From Candidatus Bathyarchaeota archaeon (GTDB taxonomy: Archaea > Thermoproteota > Bathyarchaeia > 40CM-2-53-6 > DTDX01), in contig JAGTRF010000001.1 in the NCBI GenBank assembly GCA_018396775.1, positions 62,001-126,000 of the forward strand: a stretch of 64,000 nucleotides of DNA, read 5' to 3'. A program made the translations under genes and the position numbers. The notes under the pieces are model-generated. The model saw nothing but the letters and a program-made list of their open reading frames with translations, had not been told where the DNA came from and did not search any database. Shown one piece after another: positions 55,347 to 64,000 of this stretch (positions are counted from its first letter, which is position 1; each line of letters starts with the position of its first letter).

Positions 55347-56522
55347 TTACTCTATTCTTTTAAGAAGCTTTTTTATTGCTACCTTTGTTTTCTCTCTAAA
55401 TATTGTGTAAATAAAGAAGCTTAACCAAATTATTTGTCTAAACGCAGCTATCCATTGAACCGGGCTTGAAGCTATTAATGGATTACCTAAATTTAACTCT
55501 GGTGTAAACCATAACACAATTATTAATGAATTTAAAACTTCGCTTAAATATATTAATATTGAAGGTAAAAATGAAGTTAAAACATAGAATGGAAGAAGCA
55601 TTAAAGCCATTTGAGGTGTAACAACATAGTTTCCGAAAAGCCAAGCTAAATTCATTAAAAAGCTTCTTTCAATAATTCTTTCAGTTTTAGAGTTATATGT
55701 TTTCTTGCTTGTTTCTAAAAGCGCTTTATAAACTAAATAAATTAAAACCGCTAAAGCAACGTAATGTGCTTTAGGATCCATTTGGTTAAAAAAGAAAATT
55801 AACCATGAATCTTCAATTCCCCAAGAAGCATGATAAAGCCATGTTTGAAGCCATCCATTAAAATTTAAAGTTATGAAAGGTAGGTTTAAAGCGGTGAACA
55901 CTCCTAAAGTTGTTAAAGCTAAAATAAATCTTTCTTTCCAGCTTTTAACTTCAACCATGTAAACTGGTAAAAGCAGAATTGGGTAAATTTTACCAGCCAC
56001 TCCTAAGCCCACAGCTGCAGCAGCCTTCAACTTTTTTTCATTTAAAAAGAAGTAAAGCGATAAAACTGTGAAGAACACCGCTATTATATCCCAGTTGTAA
56101 ACAATAAACATTATAAAAGATGGCATTATAATAAAATATTTCCAAATTCTAGCTTTTTCAGCGTTAATAAATGCTGCAAGCTTATAAACAAATATTACTG
56201 TGCCTATAGTGAAGAAGTAAAGTGCAAAACCCATTAATAAAGTGTAATATGTCATAGCTAAAGAGAAACTTGAAGCTAAGCTTCTACCAGCAAAACTGCA
56301 TAAATAAACAAGCATACCAACTATCACTGGATACTCAAAAACATATTGAATATATGGAATTGCATGCATGCCTTGACCTATTCCCTCTCTCCAGAAAACA
56401 CTTATTATATCACTATAGTGGTTTGGTATAATGTTAGGCATATGCTCCCAAACACTAAACGAAAAAATCATTGTTGAAGCAATTAAAACTTCAATTAAAT
56501 TTTTATCTATTTTCTTAACCAT
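55347..56522 (-). CDS. Membrane glycosyltransferase (GT87/DUF2029-like)
   Basis: 391 residues with about ten membrane helices. The early acidic loop HYSDIISVFWREG, an YNWDIIAVFFTVLSLYFF segment and GKIYPILLLPVYM resemble the polyprenol-phosphate-mannose-dependent GT87/DUF2029 family. It would transfer a sugar from a lipid carrier on the outer membrane face, and surface glycoproteins encoded in this window are possible targets (inference). ATG 56522 start; transcribed alone. Confidence 0.75.
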   Translation of the reverse strand: MVKKIDKNLIEVLIASTMIFSFSVWEHMPNIIPNHYSDIISVFWREGIGQGMHAIPYIQYVFEYPVIVGMLVYLCSFAGRSLASSFSLAMTYYTLLMGFALYFFTIGTVIFVYKLAAFINAEKARIWKYFIIMPSFIMFIVYNWDIIAVFFTVLSLYFFLNEKKLKAAAAVGLGVAGKIYPILLLPVYMVEVKSWKERFILALTTLGVFTALNLPFITLNFNGWLQTWLYHASWGIEDSWLIFFFNQMDPKAHYVALAVLIYLVYKALLETSKKTYNSKTERIIERSFLMNLAWLFGNYVVTPQMALMLLPFYVLTSFLPSILIYLSEVLNSLIIVLWFTPELNLGNPLIASSPVQWIAAFRQIIWLSFFIYTIFREKTKVAIKKLLKRIE

Positions 56523-56655
56523 GGTTTTTCAACGCTTTAATTTTCAATTAATTAACATTTTTATTGCATTTACATTATTTATAACGTTTTTTCTAAAAAA
56601 GTTTTTAAGCAAATAAACCTTTACTAAAAGAAATAAAATAGGAGATTTAAATTTA

Positions 56656-57132
56656 ATGAGGCATTCATTAAAAACTGGATTCAGCTTTGGTTTAACTTCA
56701 GGTGTAATTACAACTTTAGGTTTAATGGTTGGCCTTCACTCAGGTACACATTCAAAACTAGCTGTTATAGGAGGCGTATTAACTATAGCTATAGCTGACG
56801 CATTCTCCGATGCTTTAGGCATTCATGTTTCTGAAGAATCTGAGGCGAAGCATGCTTCTAAAGAAATTTGGGAATCAACCTTTTCAACTTTTACTTCGAA
56901 ATTTATTTTCGCTTTAACATTTCTTATTCCTATTCTGTTTTTTCCCCTTTCACACGCTATTATAATATGTGTGGCTTGGGGTTTAGCGCTTATAGCCACT
57001 TTCAGTTTTTATATGGCTAAAGAACAAAAGGTTAAATGCTGGAAAGTGGTAAGCGAACATTTAATAATAACCTTGATAGTGGTTGTTATAAGCCATTATA
57101 TTGGCGAGTGGATCTCCTTAACATTTAGTTAA
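56656..57132 (+). CDS. VIT1/CCC1-like membrane protein
   Basis: 158 residues, four to five membrane helices. FGLTSGVITTLGLMVGL at the start and ADAFSDALGIHVSEESE match the N-terminal half of the VIT1/CCC1 iron/manganese transporter family, but the protein is shorter than the typical 220-250 residues, and the cytosolic metal-binding arm is reduced. Metal specificity cannot be read. AGGAGAT lies upstream of ATG. Confidence 0.75.
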   Translation: MRHSLKTGFSFGLTSGVITTLGLMVGLHSGTHSKLAVIGGVLTIAIADAFSDALGIHVSEESEAKHASKEIWESTFSTFTSKFIFALTFLIPILFFPLSHAIIICVAWGLALIATFSFYMAKEQKVKCWKVVSEHLIITLIVVVISHYIGEWISLTFS

Positions 57133-57150
57133 AGAATTAACTGGTTTATT

Positions 57151-57576
57151 TTATTTACTAATTAAAAACATAGCTATTATAGCGAGAATCACTCCAAAAC
57201 CTTGTGTTAAACCAATTTTTTCTTTAAGCAAAATTGCAGATAATAAAATTGTAATTAAAGGGTATAAAGCTGTAAATGGAATTACTAAAGAAGCTTTTCC
57301 CTCTTCAAGAGCTATATAAACAGCAACAGCCCCAAATAAACAAGTAACTCCAGAAGCTAAAGCATAAAATGAACCTTTATTTAAAATCGTTAAAGCTGTA
57401 GAAAAACTCTTCATTAATGTGATGGTTAAAATTAATGCAGATAAAGCTACTCCTAAAGCAAAAAAGATTGTTGAGCGACTCCATCCTATGCTATTTGCTG
57501 CTAATTTACTGGTGTAACCCCAAAAACCCCAAAGAATTAACCCTATTAAAGACCAAAACACCCAATTTGAAACCAA
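57151..57576 (-). CDS. Single-repeat EamA-type transporter
   Basis: 141 residues with about five helices, one EamA unit: WSLIGLILWGFWGYTSKL at the start and LVIPFTALYPLITILLSAIL near the end. Two such units are fused in typical DMT permeases, so this half-size protein probably dimerises. Substrate unknown. Convergent with the VIT1-like gene, 18 bp apart. Confidence 0.78.
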   Translation of the reverse strand: MVSNWVFWSLIGLILWGFWGYTSKLAANSIGWSRSTIFFALGVALSALILTITLMKSFSTALTILNKGSFYALASGVTCLFGAVAVYIALEEGKASLVIPFTALYPLITILLSAILLKEKIGLTQGFGVILAIIAMFLISK

Positions 57577-57662
57577 TTTATTAAGCCTCCTACAATAAAA
57601 TGAAGAAACCCAAAATATAAATTAATGTTTAAACTTCTTTGGAAATTCATCTAAAATTTTAG

Positions 57663-57930
57663 TTACTTTTTTACATCATTCCTCAAAAACTTTCCCTCAT
57701 CCGTTTTTTTAACTAGCTCTAATGGAATCGGGTTATATTCATATATACATCTCTCTTCCTAATTGGATTTCCAACTCTAACAGCTAAGCCTTTAGCTACT
57801 AAATCTTGAAGAAGCTTTTGAGCTGTTGAGCTGTTGATCTATCTTGATTATTTTTTTAGCAAAAGCTCCAACCTAGACGCTTCTTAACCCTAAAGATACA
57901 TTTCATTAATTTTTTCATTAAAAATCATAT
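57663..57930 (-). pseudogene. Winged-helix regulator relic
   Basis: Minus-strand frames read STAQKLLQDLVAKGLAVRVG and KRDVY, then, one frame away, EYNPIPLELVKKTDEGKF to a stop at 57,663. Upstream pieces (LELLLKK, IFNEKINEMYL) lie in other frames. This is the pattern of an archaeal winged-helix regulator of the TrmB/MarR type with several frame breaks. Confidence 0.5.
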
Positions 57931-58043
57931 TTGTTTATTCAATTTTGGCTTCAAAAAAACTGAAAAAGCTTTTAAAATTATTTATCATAAAAGATAGCTT
58001 TATTAAATAGAAGCGAATCCTCACTCTTAAATAGGGGTTACTA

Positions 58044-58922
58044 TTGAAAATAAGTTATTTTGCTTCTTGCACGCTTATAATTTTAATTTGGGCAGGTTCC
58101 TTTATTTTTATTAGAGTTGGATTAAAAGATTTTCCACCGATAACTTTAGCCTTATTAAGATTCGCTTCAGCTTCCCCATTTTTATTAGCTTTCTCTCTAT
58201 TCAATAGAAATGAAAAAATTTTTAGTTTAAAAGCTAAATTTATAGAATTAAACATTTTAGCTTTAACAGGTGTCTCTCTTCTTTATATTTTTCAATTTTA
58301 CTCTTTAAAATTTATTTCTGCAGCTGCAGGCTCTATAATAATAAATTCAACAGTAATCTTCATGGCTTTGCTTTCCGCTTTATTTCTTAAAGAGAAATTA
58401 AATAAAAGAAAAGTTTCAGGGATTTTAATAGCCTTCGCTGGTGTTTCAATTCTTGTTTCAAATGGGGGAGAAGCCTTAAATTTTTCGTCAAATCAGTTTT
58501 TAGGCGGCGTTTTAATGCTTGGAGCAGCTTTATGCTGGGCTATCTACTCTGTTTTAAGCAAGAAAGTTTTGCAATTTAACTCAAGCTTAACTGTAACTAC
58601 AGCAACTTTTGGTTTAGGAACTCTCCATTTGCTTCCTGCAGCTTTTATTTTAGAAAACCCGGTTAAAGCAGTTTTTGAATCTTCAAAAACTGGTTGGCTT
58701 AGCGTTTTTTATTTAGCTTTTTTAAGCTCAGCTTTAGCTTACTTTTTATGGAATAAAATTTTGGTTAAGGTTGAAGTAGCTAAGGTTGGCGCAACTCTTT
58801 ACGCTATACCTGTTCCAACAATGATTTTCGGATACATTTTTTTAAATGAAGCTATAACAAAAATAACTTTAATAGGCGCTTTACTGGTGATTTTCGGGGT
58901 TTATTTAACTGAATCAGCATGA
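58044..58922 (+). CDS. DMT-superfamily permease (EamA, two repeats)
   Basis: 292 residues, ten membrane helices in two EamA units (about 1-140 and 150-290), seen by FIRVGLKDFPPITLALLRFA and the second-unit start LMLGAALCWAIYSVLSKKVL. Substrate not inferable. Start TTG 58044. Its 3' end overlaps the convergent TBP gene by 22 bp. Confidence 0.87.
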   Translation: MKISYFASCTLIILIWAGSFIFIRVGLKDFPPITLALLRFASASPFLLAFSLFNRNEKIFSLKAKFIELNILALTGVSLLYIFQFYSLKFISAAAGSIIINSTVIFMALLSALFLKEKLNKRKVSGILIAFAGVSILVSNGGEALNFSSNQFLGGVLMLGAALCWAIYSVLSKKVLQFNSSLTVTTATFGLGTLHLLPAAFILENPVKAVFESSKTGWLSVFYLAFLSSALAYFLWNKILVKVEVAKVGATLYAIPVPTMIFGYIFLNEAITKITLIGALLVIFGVYLTESA

Positions 58923-59461
58923 AACACTGTTAACGATTCTAGTTTTTCTAAAGCTTTTTTGATTAAAGCTTCTTTTCTTCCTCCAACATAAATAATTTTT
59001 CCATTAGAAAAAATTAATGCTATGCATAACTCTTCAATTTTATATATTAATGCTGGAAATTGATCCGGTTCATAAATAGCTCCTTTCAAGTTTTCCGCTA
59101 ACTCTTCTAAATTTAATTTAACATTAAACTCGCTTACAGCAACTATGTTTTGAACTTCAATTTTAACTTGATTTAAAATTACTATACCATTATTTTTTAA
59201 TTCTTCAATTAATCGTAAAATAGCTTTTTTAGCTTTGGTTTCTGATTTAGCTCCAGTGCATAATATTTTTCCAGAGTTAAAAATCATAAGAGTTGCTTTA
59301 CAGTTTTTATCTCTATAAATTAATCCTGGAAAACGTTCAGGAATATAGTTAGAATGCAAAATTTTTGAGAGAGCTTGCAAATCTAAAGGTTGAGTTAAAG
59401 AAGCTGAAGCAACAACATTCTCTATTCTAAACATTTTTCCCCGCAAATAATATAATTGCAT
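58901..59461 (-). CDS. tbp: TATA-binding protein
   Basis: General transcription factor that binds TATA boxes with TFB. 186 residues with the two pseudo-symmetric TBP repeats: ENVVASASL ... YIPERFPGLIYR ... ATLMIFNSGKILCTGAKS, and QNIVAVSEF ... YEPDQFPALIYK ... IALIFSNGKIIYVGGRK. The start is ATG 59461 or, more like the family, ATG 59434 (MFRIENVV). The last 22 bp overlap the convergent permease gene. Confidence 0.95.
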   Translation of the reverse strand: MQLYYLRGKMFRIENVVASASLTQPLDLQALSKILHSNYIPERFPGLIYRDKNCKATLMIFNSGKILCTGAKSETKAKKAILRLIEELKNNGIVILNQVKIEVQNIVAVSEFNVKLNLEELAENLKGAIYEPDQFPALIYKIEELCIALIFSNGKIIYVGGRKEALIKKALEKLESLTVFHADSVK

Positions 59462-59583
59462 GAATTAAACTTAAAAAGCTTATTTAAAGAAGTTAATCTT
59501 AATTTTTTTAAAGGCTAAATGGTTGAGAGCAACTTAATTTTTAAGCAAGAGTTTTAAATGGGATATAAGTTAAAATTTATTTT

Positions 59584-60399
59584 ATGGAAGCGTTAATTAA
59601 GGATAAGCCTTTAATAATAAAGCTTGGCGGCTCCTTAATTACAGATAAAAATGAAGCTTTTTCAGCTAGAGAATTGCTTATAAATGATCTTTGCTTAGAA
59701 ATATCTAAAATAAAACATAAAATTATTGTTGTTCATGGAGCCGGTTCCTTTGGTCATCCAATAGCTAAAAAATATGATTTGCATTTAGGGTTTAAAAATA
59801 AAGAGCAGCTTAAAGGTTTTATAGAAACAAAAATAAAGCTTCAATTGTTAAATAAAATGATTATAGATTATTTAATAAAATATAATGTTTTAGCTTTAGC
59901 TTTTCCCCCATCAACTTTTATCTTAGCTGAAAATAGGAAAATTAAAAAAATAACCATTAAACCTTTAGTAAACGCTTTAAAGCTGGGGTTTACGCCTGTT
60001 TTGCATGGAGATATAATGTTTGATGAAGCTTTAGGCTTCTCAATAGTTTCTGGAGATCAAATAATCGCTAATTTAGCTCCAAAAGTTAAAGCTGAAAAAG
60101 TTATTTTTGGATGCGATGTTGATGGAGTTTTTACATCTGATCCGAAAAAAGATCCTGAAGCAAAACTGATTCCTATAATAAATTCAGAAAACTTTAAAAA
60201 CGTTTTAAAAATGATTGAGCAGCTTAAAGTTGCTGATGTAACTGGTGGAATGAAAGGCAAGCTTATAGAATGCTTAAGCTTAGCTAAAAAAGGAATTGAA
60301 TCAGTAATAATAAATTTAACTAAACCTGAGAATTTAACTGCTTTTCTAAATGGAAAACCAATTCCATGCACTAGATTTAAACCATTTAAAACGATATAG
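59584..60399 (+). CDS. Isopentenyl phosphate kinase
   Basis: Phosphorylates isopentenyl phosphate to isopentenyl diphosphate in the archaeal mevalonate variant. 271-residue amino-acid-kinase-fold protein: IIKLGGSLITDK at the start, VVHGAGSFGHP with the catalytic His, LHGDIMFDE and VTGGMKGKL. It shares the window end with a polyprenyl diphosphate synthase (62,265) that uses its product. DUF763 follows after 26 nt. Confidence 0.92.
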   Translation: MEALIKDKPLIIKLGGSLITDKNEAFSARELLINDLCLEISKIKHKIIVVHGAGSFGHPIAKKYDLHLGFKNKEQLKGFIETKIKLQLLNKMIIDYLIKYNVLALAFPPSTFILAENRKIKKITIKPLVNALKLGFTPVLHGDIMFDEALGFSIVSGDQIIANLAPKVKAEKVIFGCDVDGVFTSDPKKDPEAKLIPIINSENFKNVLKMIEQLKVADVTGGMKGKLIECLSLAKKGIESVIINLTKPENLTAFLNGKPIPCTRFKPFKTI

Positions 60400-60425
60400 T
60401 TAAATTATTAATTCATATTATTTTT

Positions 60426-61589
60426 ATGGTTGAAGAAAGCTTGAGTAAAGTTGGAGTTGCTGATTTAACGCTTCATTCAGGGTATGCTCCAGCTTGGTTA
60501 ATTAATAGAATGATTAAGTTAGCTCGCAGCTTGCTTTTAATAATGGTTGATGAATATGGTTTAAACGGTATTCTTAATAGATTATCGAATCCATTCTTTT
60601 TTCAAGCTTGCTCAAATGTTTTAGGTTTTGATTGGGATAGCAGCGGCTCAACTACTGTTACTTGCGGTGTTTTAAAGCAAGCTTTAAAAGAAGTTGATTT
60701 AGGGCTTAAAGTTGCAGGTGGAAAAGGTAAATACTCTCTTTTAACGCCTAAAGAAATTGATGAAATAGGCTGCTTGCTTAATTTATCCAGCGATGAAACA
60801 TTTAAAATAAAATATGCAAGCAGAATGGTTGCTAAAATAGATAATGCGGCTATTCAAGCAGGTTATCAATTATATCACCACTCAATTTTTATTTCTAAAG
60901 AAGGAGATTGGACTGTAATACAGCAAGGAATGAACCCTGAATTTAAAGCAGCTAGAAGATACCATTGGTTTTCAAGCGTTATAAAAAGTTTTATTGTTGA
61001 GCCTCATCGAGGAATTATAAGCGATAAAATTCATGATAAAGCATTAAATATGACTGCTAAAGAAAGTGAGGAAGCTAGAAAAATATCAGTTGAATTAATT
61101 AATGAAGGCGTTAATAGATTAAAGCGAATATATGCTTCTTTAACGCCTCAAAAACCTTTAACTGAATTTATGTTCAAGCTGAAAGATGATTTGGAACTAA
61201 GCGTTTATAATGCTTACTCTCTAAAGCTTAAAGATTTTGATTGGAAAATTATAGAGAAAGCTCATCAGCTTGAGCCTCAAAACTATGAAGAGCTTTTAGC
61301 TATTCAAGGAGTTGGCCCATCAACTATTAGAGGTTTAGCTTTGATTTCAGAGCTTGTTTTTGGGGCCTCCCCAAGCTGGAAAGACCCTGCAAAATATTGT
61401 TTTGCGTTTGGCGGTAAAGATGGTGTGCCATTTCCAATAGATAAAAAAGCTATGGATGAAGCTATAAAGTTTTTAGAGGAAGCTGTAAACAAAGCTAAGT
61501 TAGGTGATAAAGAGCGTTATAATGCTTTAAGAAAGCTTGCAGAATGGCGGATGAAACTAGAATATCAAAGCTTTAACGCGCGTTTATAA
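60426..61589 (+). CDS. DUF763 protein
   Basis: 387 residues covering a full DUF763: GVADLTLHSGYAPAWLINRM at the start and WTVIQQGMNPEFKAARRYHW in the middle, with an HhH-like IQGVGPSTIRGLALISELV at about 290-310. The family is widespread in archaea, function unknown; the HhH-like segment suggests nucleic acid contact. 26 nt after the kinase gene, so probably co-transcribed. Confidence 0.88.
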   Translation: MVEESLSKVGVADLTLHSGYAPAWLINRMIKLARSLLLIMVDEYGLNGILNRLSNPFFFQACSNVLGFDWDSSGSTTVTCGVLKQALKEVDLGLKVAGGKGKYSLLTPKEIDEIGCLLNLSSDETFKIKYASRMVAKIDNAAIQAGYQLYHHSIFISKEGDWTVIQQGMNPEFKAARRYHWFSSVIKSFIVEPHRGIISDKIHDKALNMTAKESEEARKISVELINEGVNRLKRIYASLTPQKPLTEFMFKLKDDLELSVYNAYSLKLKDFDWKIIEKAHQLEPQNYEELLAIQGVGPSTIRGLALISELVFGASPSWKDPAKYCFAFGGKDGVPFPIDKKAMDEAIKFLEEAVNKAKLGDKERYNALRKLAEWRMKLEYQSFNARL

Positions 61590-61685
61590 CTTTCACATAG
61601 TTAATTTTAGTTTAAAAAAATAATCCTAAAGATTTATTAATGTATCTTTAGTATCTTTTTCTTAGGGAAAGAGGTGATAATATAA

Positions 61686-61907
61686 ATGTTTTTAGTGATA
61701 TACTCTGCGCCTAAAGTTTCAGAGCAAGCTAAAAGAATAAAATTTTATAGAAATCTTAGAAAAGCTATAGCTGAAGTTAAAGCTGAAAAAAGCACTAATA
61801 ATGTGATTAAAGTTAAAGACAGGGAAGTAGCTTTAAACCTTAAAAAAATTGTGGCTAAAAATGGGGGTAAAGCAGAGGTTTATAGAGTTCTTCAAGAAGT
61901 AGCTTAA
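61686..61907 (+). CDS. Small ferredoxin-fold-like protein A (paralogue pair)
   Basis: 73 residues, not recognised by name. Strand-helix-strand-strand-helix-strand pattern: FLVIYSAP, AKRIKFYRNLRKAI, NNVIKVKD, NLKKIVAKNG, AEVYRVLQ. It aligns along its whole length with the convergent neighbour. The fold pattern and size resemble a Cas2/VapD-like ferredoxin fold, but no CRISPR locus is near and catalytic residues are not evident. GAGGTGA precedes ATG 61686. Confidence 0.75.
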   Translation: MFLVIYSAPKVSEQAKRIKFYRNLRKAIAEVKAEKSTNNVIKVKDREVALNLKKIVAKNGGKAEVYRVLQEVA

Positions 61908-62134
61908 ACTTTAGCAGCTTTATATAAATGAGATTTTCCATATTGCTTAGCTAAACCGTGAATTATTTGAGCTAAATCTTTATTCGGCGTTACTATAACG
62001 CTTCTTCCTGTCCACTTCCACCTTATTTTTTTAGCATCAAGCTCTCTATGAACAGCTCTGTAGAAAGCTCTACGTTTTGAAGCAGGTTCAACTGGAATGT
62101 CATATTCAACTATCCAAACATTTTTTTCAGACAT
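61904..62134 (-). CDS. Small ferredoxin-fold-like protein B (paralogue pair)
   Basis: 76 residues: VWIVEYDIPVEP, ASKRRAFYRAVHRELDA, RSVIVTPN, AQIIHGLAKQYGK, SHLYKAAKV. The first strand with EYDIP and the basic helix resemble Cas2-type proteins, whose Asp in YDIP is catalytic. Here this Asp is present, whereas protein A has Ser. It is convergent with protein A and their stop codons overlap. Own promoter upstream at about 62,160-62,180 (TATATATAA-like). Confidence 0.75.
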   Translation of the reverse strand: MSEKNVWIVEYDIPVEPASKRRAFYRAVHRELDAKKIRWKWTGRSVIVTPNKDLAQIIHGLAKQYGKSHLYKAAKV

Positions 62135-62264
62135 TTAATCACACCTATATGTAGCTTTAATATAACACTTATATATAAACTTTTCCTTTTTTTACCTAAA
62201 TTCTTGAGCGATTGTTATTTTTAAGAGAAAATTTATAAATTAAAAGTTTAAAATACTTTAAGGG

Positions 62265-63275
62265 ATGTTTATGAGCGAGATTACTGATTTAGTTTCATTA
62301 GGGAAAATGGTTGACCCAGTAATGCTAAGCTATATTGATAAAGGAGCTGATGCGCGTTTTATCCCTGTTTTAAAACATCAAATTCTCGCTGGCGGAAAAA
62401 GAATTAGAGCAGTATTAACAATTTTAAGCTGCGAAGCAGCTGGAGGAGACGCATCAAATGCTTTAAAATCAGCTGCTTTAATAGAGCTTATTCACAATTA
62501 TTCCTTAATAATGGATGATATAATTGATCATGGAGAAGTTAGAAGAGGGAAACCAACTGTTAGAGCTAAATATTCTGATGTTATGGCTATTTTAGCTGGA
62601 ATGTTTTATAGAGAAGTTTTAGATGAAATAGTTGATGATTGCCCGAAACCGGTTGAAATGAGAAAGCTAATGATAAACGCTATAAAAGAAACGATTGAAG
62701 GTGAAAGATTAGATATTCTTTTTGAGCAGGCTGGTAGAGAGGAAGATTACATTAAAAAGCATAGATATAAAAATGTATCTTTAAAGCTTTACTTTAAAAT
62801 GATTAGTAAAAAAACAGCTGCTTTAATTAAGGCTGCATGCATTGCTGGAGGCTTAGCTGCTAATGCTTCAAGCTTAATACTTGATGCTTTAAAAGCTTTT
62901 GGTTGGAATATTGGTTTAGCGTTTCAAGTTGTTGATGATATTTTAGATATTTATGGCGAGAAAACAGGTAAAGAAAAAGGTAAAGATATAATTGAGCATA
63001 AGCTTGGAAATATTGCAATTTTATTTTCATTAAGAAATTTAAGTGGGAAAGAGAAAATTGAATTGGTTAATATTTTAAGAAAACCTAAAGTTTCAAGAAT
63101 AGACTTAAATAAAGCTTTAAAGTTAATTGAAAAAACTGAAGCTAGAGATAAAGCTTATGATTTAGGGCGAAGCTTTATTAATGAAGGGAAAAAAGCTCTT
63201 TTAAGCCTTCAAGATAGCGAAGCTAAATCTAAGCTTTTAAGCTTAGCAGACTTCATTTTAAATAGAGCTTATTAA
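62265..63275 (+). CDS. Polyprenyl diphosphate synthase (GGPP synthase-like)
   Basis: Condenses isopentenyl diphosphate to long-chain prenyl diphosphates for archaeal ether lipids. 336 residues: GGKRIRAVLTILSCEAAG, first Asp-rich motif DDIID (followed by HGEVRRGKPTV), second DDILD. Chain length cannot be read with certainty. ATG 62265 or 62271. Its end overlaps the convergent tyrA by 23 bp. Confidence 0.93.
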   Translation: MFMSEITDLVSLGKMVDPVMLSYIDKGADARFIPVLKHQILAGGKRIRAVLTILSCEAAGGDASNALKSAALIELIHNYSLIMDDIIDHGEVRRGKPTVRAKYSDVMAILAGMFYREVLDEIVDDCPKPVEMRKLMINAIKETIEGERLDILFEQAGREEDYIKKHRYKNVSLKLYFKMISKKTAALIKAACIAGGLAANASSLILDALKAFGWNIGLAFQVVDDILDIYGEKTGKEKGKDIIEHKLGNIAILFSLRNLSGKEKIELVNILRKPKVSRIDLNKALKLIEKTEARDKAYDLGRSFINEGKKALLSLQDSEAKSKLLSLADFILNRAY

Positions 63276-64000
63276 ATTTAGCCATGCATTTAACTATTTT
63301 TTCAACGTCTTCATCACTCATGTTTTGGAAGGCGTTAACAACGTTTAAAAACTTTCTTCTAGCTTTAAAACCATAAACATTTCTTTTTTGAATATCTAAT
63401 ACAACATTTATGTTTTCGCTTAACCTTTTTAACTGCTTTAAAGTTTTCTCAAAAAATGTTGTAGAAAAATTGGTTAATTCATTTATTGAAGCGAAATCTT
63501 CTAAAGCAAAAGCTAAGCATATATACGCGTAATGATGAATTACTTGAATAGCAGCCATTTTTTCATCATGATCCTTTAAAGAAGTTTCAATTAAGTTTAA
63601 GCCTTTCCACCTTAAATATTCAAGCATAGCATTAGTTAATTCTCCTTCTTTAACCTTAATAAAAGCCATATTTTTATCTTTAAAGCTTTTCACTCTTGAA
63701 CCGAAAAGGGGGTGAAGGCTTAAATACTCTAAACTTGAAGGAATTAAACTTAATATTTTATCTACAACACCAATTTTTACTGAAGAAACATCTATAAGTA
63801 AACCCTTCTCCATTTTAGCAGCAGCTTCAACAGCAGCTTCAATTATATTCTCTATTGGAACAGAAACTATTGTTATATCAACTGTTTTTATTAAGCTTAA
63901 ATCTCCAGCTTTAACGTCTAAAGCTTTAGAGGCTTTTTCAGCTTTCTTTAAATTTCTGCTGCAAATAAATATTTCTCCTCCAGAATCTTTAAGAAGCTTA
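63253..64000 (-). CDS. tyrA: Prephenate dehydrogenase (5' partial)
   Basis: Tyrosine pathway enzyme converting prephenate to 4-hydroxyphenylpyruvate. The frame is open to the window end and about 248 residues are visible. The Rossmann part ends with DITIVSVPIENIIEAA and KGLLIDVSSVK, followed by YLSLHPLFGSRVKSF, the typical HPLFG/HPMFG of TyrA, and a helical dimerisation domain. The N-terminal nucleotide-binding start lies outside the window. Its end overlaps the polyprenyl synthase gene by 23 bp. Confidence 0.88.
   Translation of the reverse strand, partial: KLLKDSGGEIFICSRNLKKAEKASKALDVKAGDLSLIKTVDITIVSVPIENIIEAAVEAAAKMEKGLLIDVSSVKIGVVDKILSLIPSSLEYLSLHPLFGSRVKSFKDKNMAFIKVKEGELTNAMLEYLRWKGLNLIETSLKDHDEKMAAIQVIHHYAYICLAFALEDFASINELTNFSTTFFEKTLKQLKRLSENINVVLDIQKRNVYGFKARRKFLNVVNAFQNMSDEDVEKIVKCMAKFNKLYLK

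Noticed and set aside
61904-62134. Small protein B as a true CRISPR Cas2
   Set aside because: No cas1 or CRISPR array nearby, and only general fold resemblance; called ferredoxin-fold-like.

Overview
The window is AT-rich archaeal chromosome. The evidence is the gene content: TATA-binding protein, RadA, an Sm-like protein, NucS, archaeal-type asparaginyl-tRNA synthetase, isopentenyl phosphate kinase with a polyprenyl diphosphate synthase, the NFACT/Rqc2 homologue, AMMECR1, Mut7-C, and a tRNA-Pro with introns. Many genes look leaderless, with a TATA-like box about 25 nt before the start. Overall it resembles a TACK-type archaeon (Bathyarchaeia- or Thaumarchaeota-like), but the exact lineage cannot be fixed by eye.

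Bases 1-19,400 are mostly conserved core: homoserine dehydrogenase and aspartate kinase; asparaginyl-tRNA synthetase; a five-gene minus-strand run (NFACT, CBS, dihydroorotase, Mut7-C, AMMECR1); a repair run (NucS, RadA, small protein); Sm-like protein, CTP synthase and HypA. Then comes a four-gene run with a secreted subtilase, a separate secreted protein resembling the subtilase prodomain, an FAD oxidoreductase and a small helical protein.

Bases 19,400-29,300 are accessory. A tRNA-Pro(UGG) gene, apparently carrying introns in both the D-loop and the anticodon loop, is followed directly by an integrase relic. Two further integrase relics flank a metabolic block: a glycerate 2-kinase, an unusual enolase-like protein and a LarA-type nickel racemase. 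A vapBC pair on the left has a shrunken inverted copy on the right. Two more vapBC pairs follow.

Bases 29,300-50,500 hold an arsenic operon (ACR3, ArsR), two large secreted Ig-like proteins, a DUF350 protein, and an array of very similar surface proteins built from seven-bladed Vgb-like beta-propellers, Thr-rich stalks and membrane anchors (four propellers in three genes, one gene frameshifted). After this lies a debris field: a vapC relic, an IS5-type transposase relic, a frameshifted vapC and an unidentified broken gene. It is followed by an AbrB/PIN pair, a DUF4143 ATPase with a repeated operator-like sequence around its promoter, and a small RHH protein.

Bases 50,500-64,000 return to core functions: purS (an unusual double-domain form), purL and purQ; a coiled-coil nuclease-like protein; membrane glycosyltransferase; VIT/CCC1-like and EamA transporters; TBP; isopentenyl phosphate kinase; DUF763; two convergent small paralogues; polyprenyl synthase; and a partial prephenate dehydrogenase running off the end.

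The most notable points are the two-intron tRNA, the enolase-like/kinase/LarA block, the propeller array, the free-standing prodomain, the double PurS, the paired small paralogues and the DUF4143 operator.
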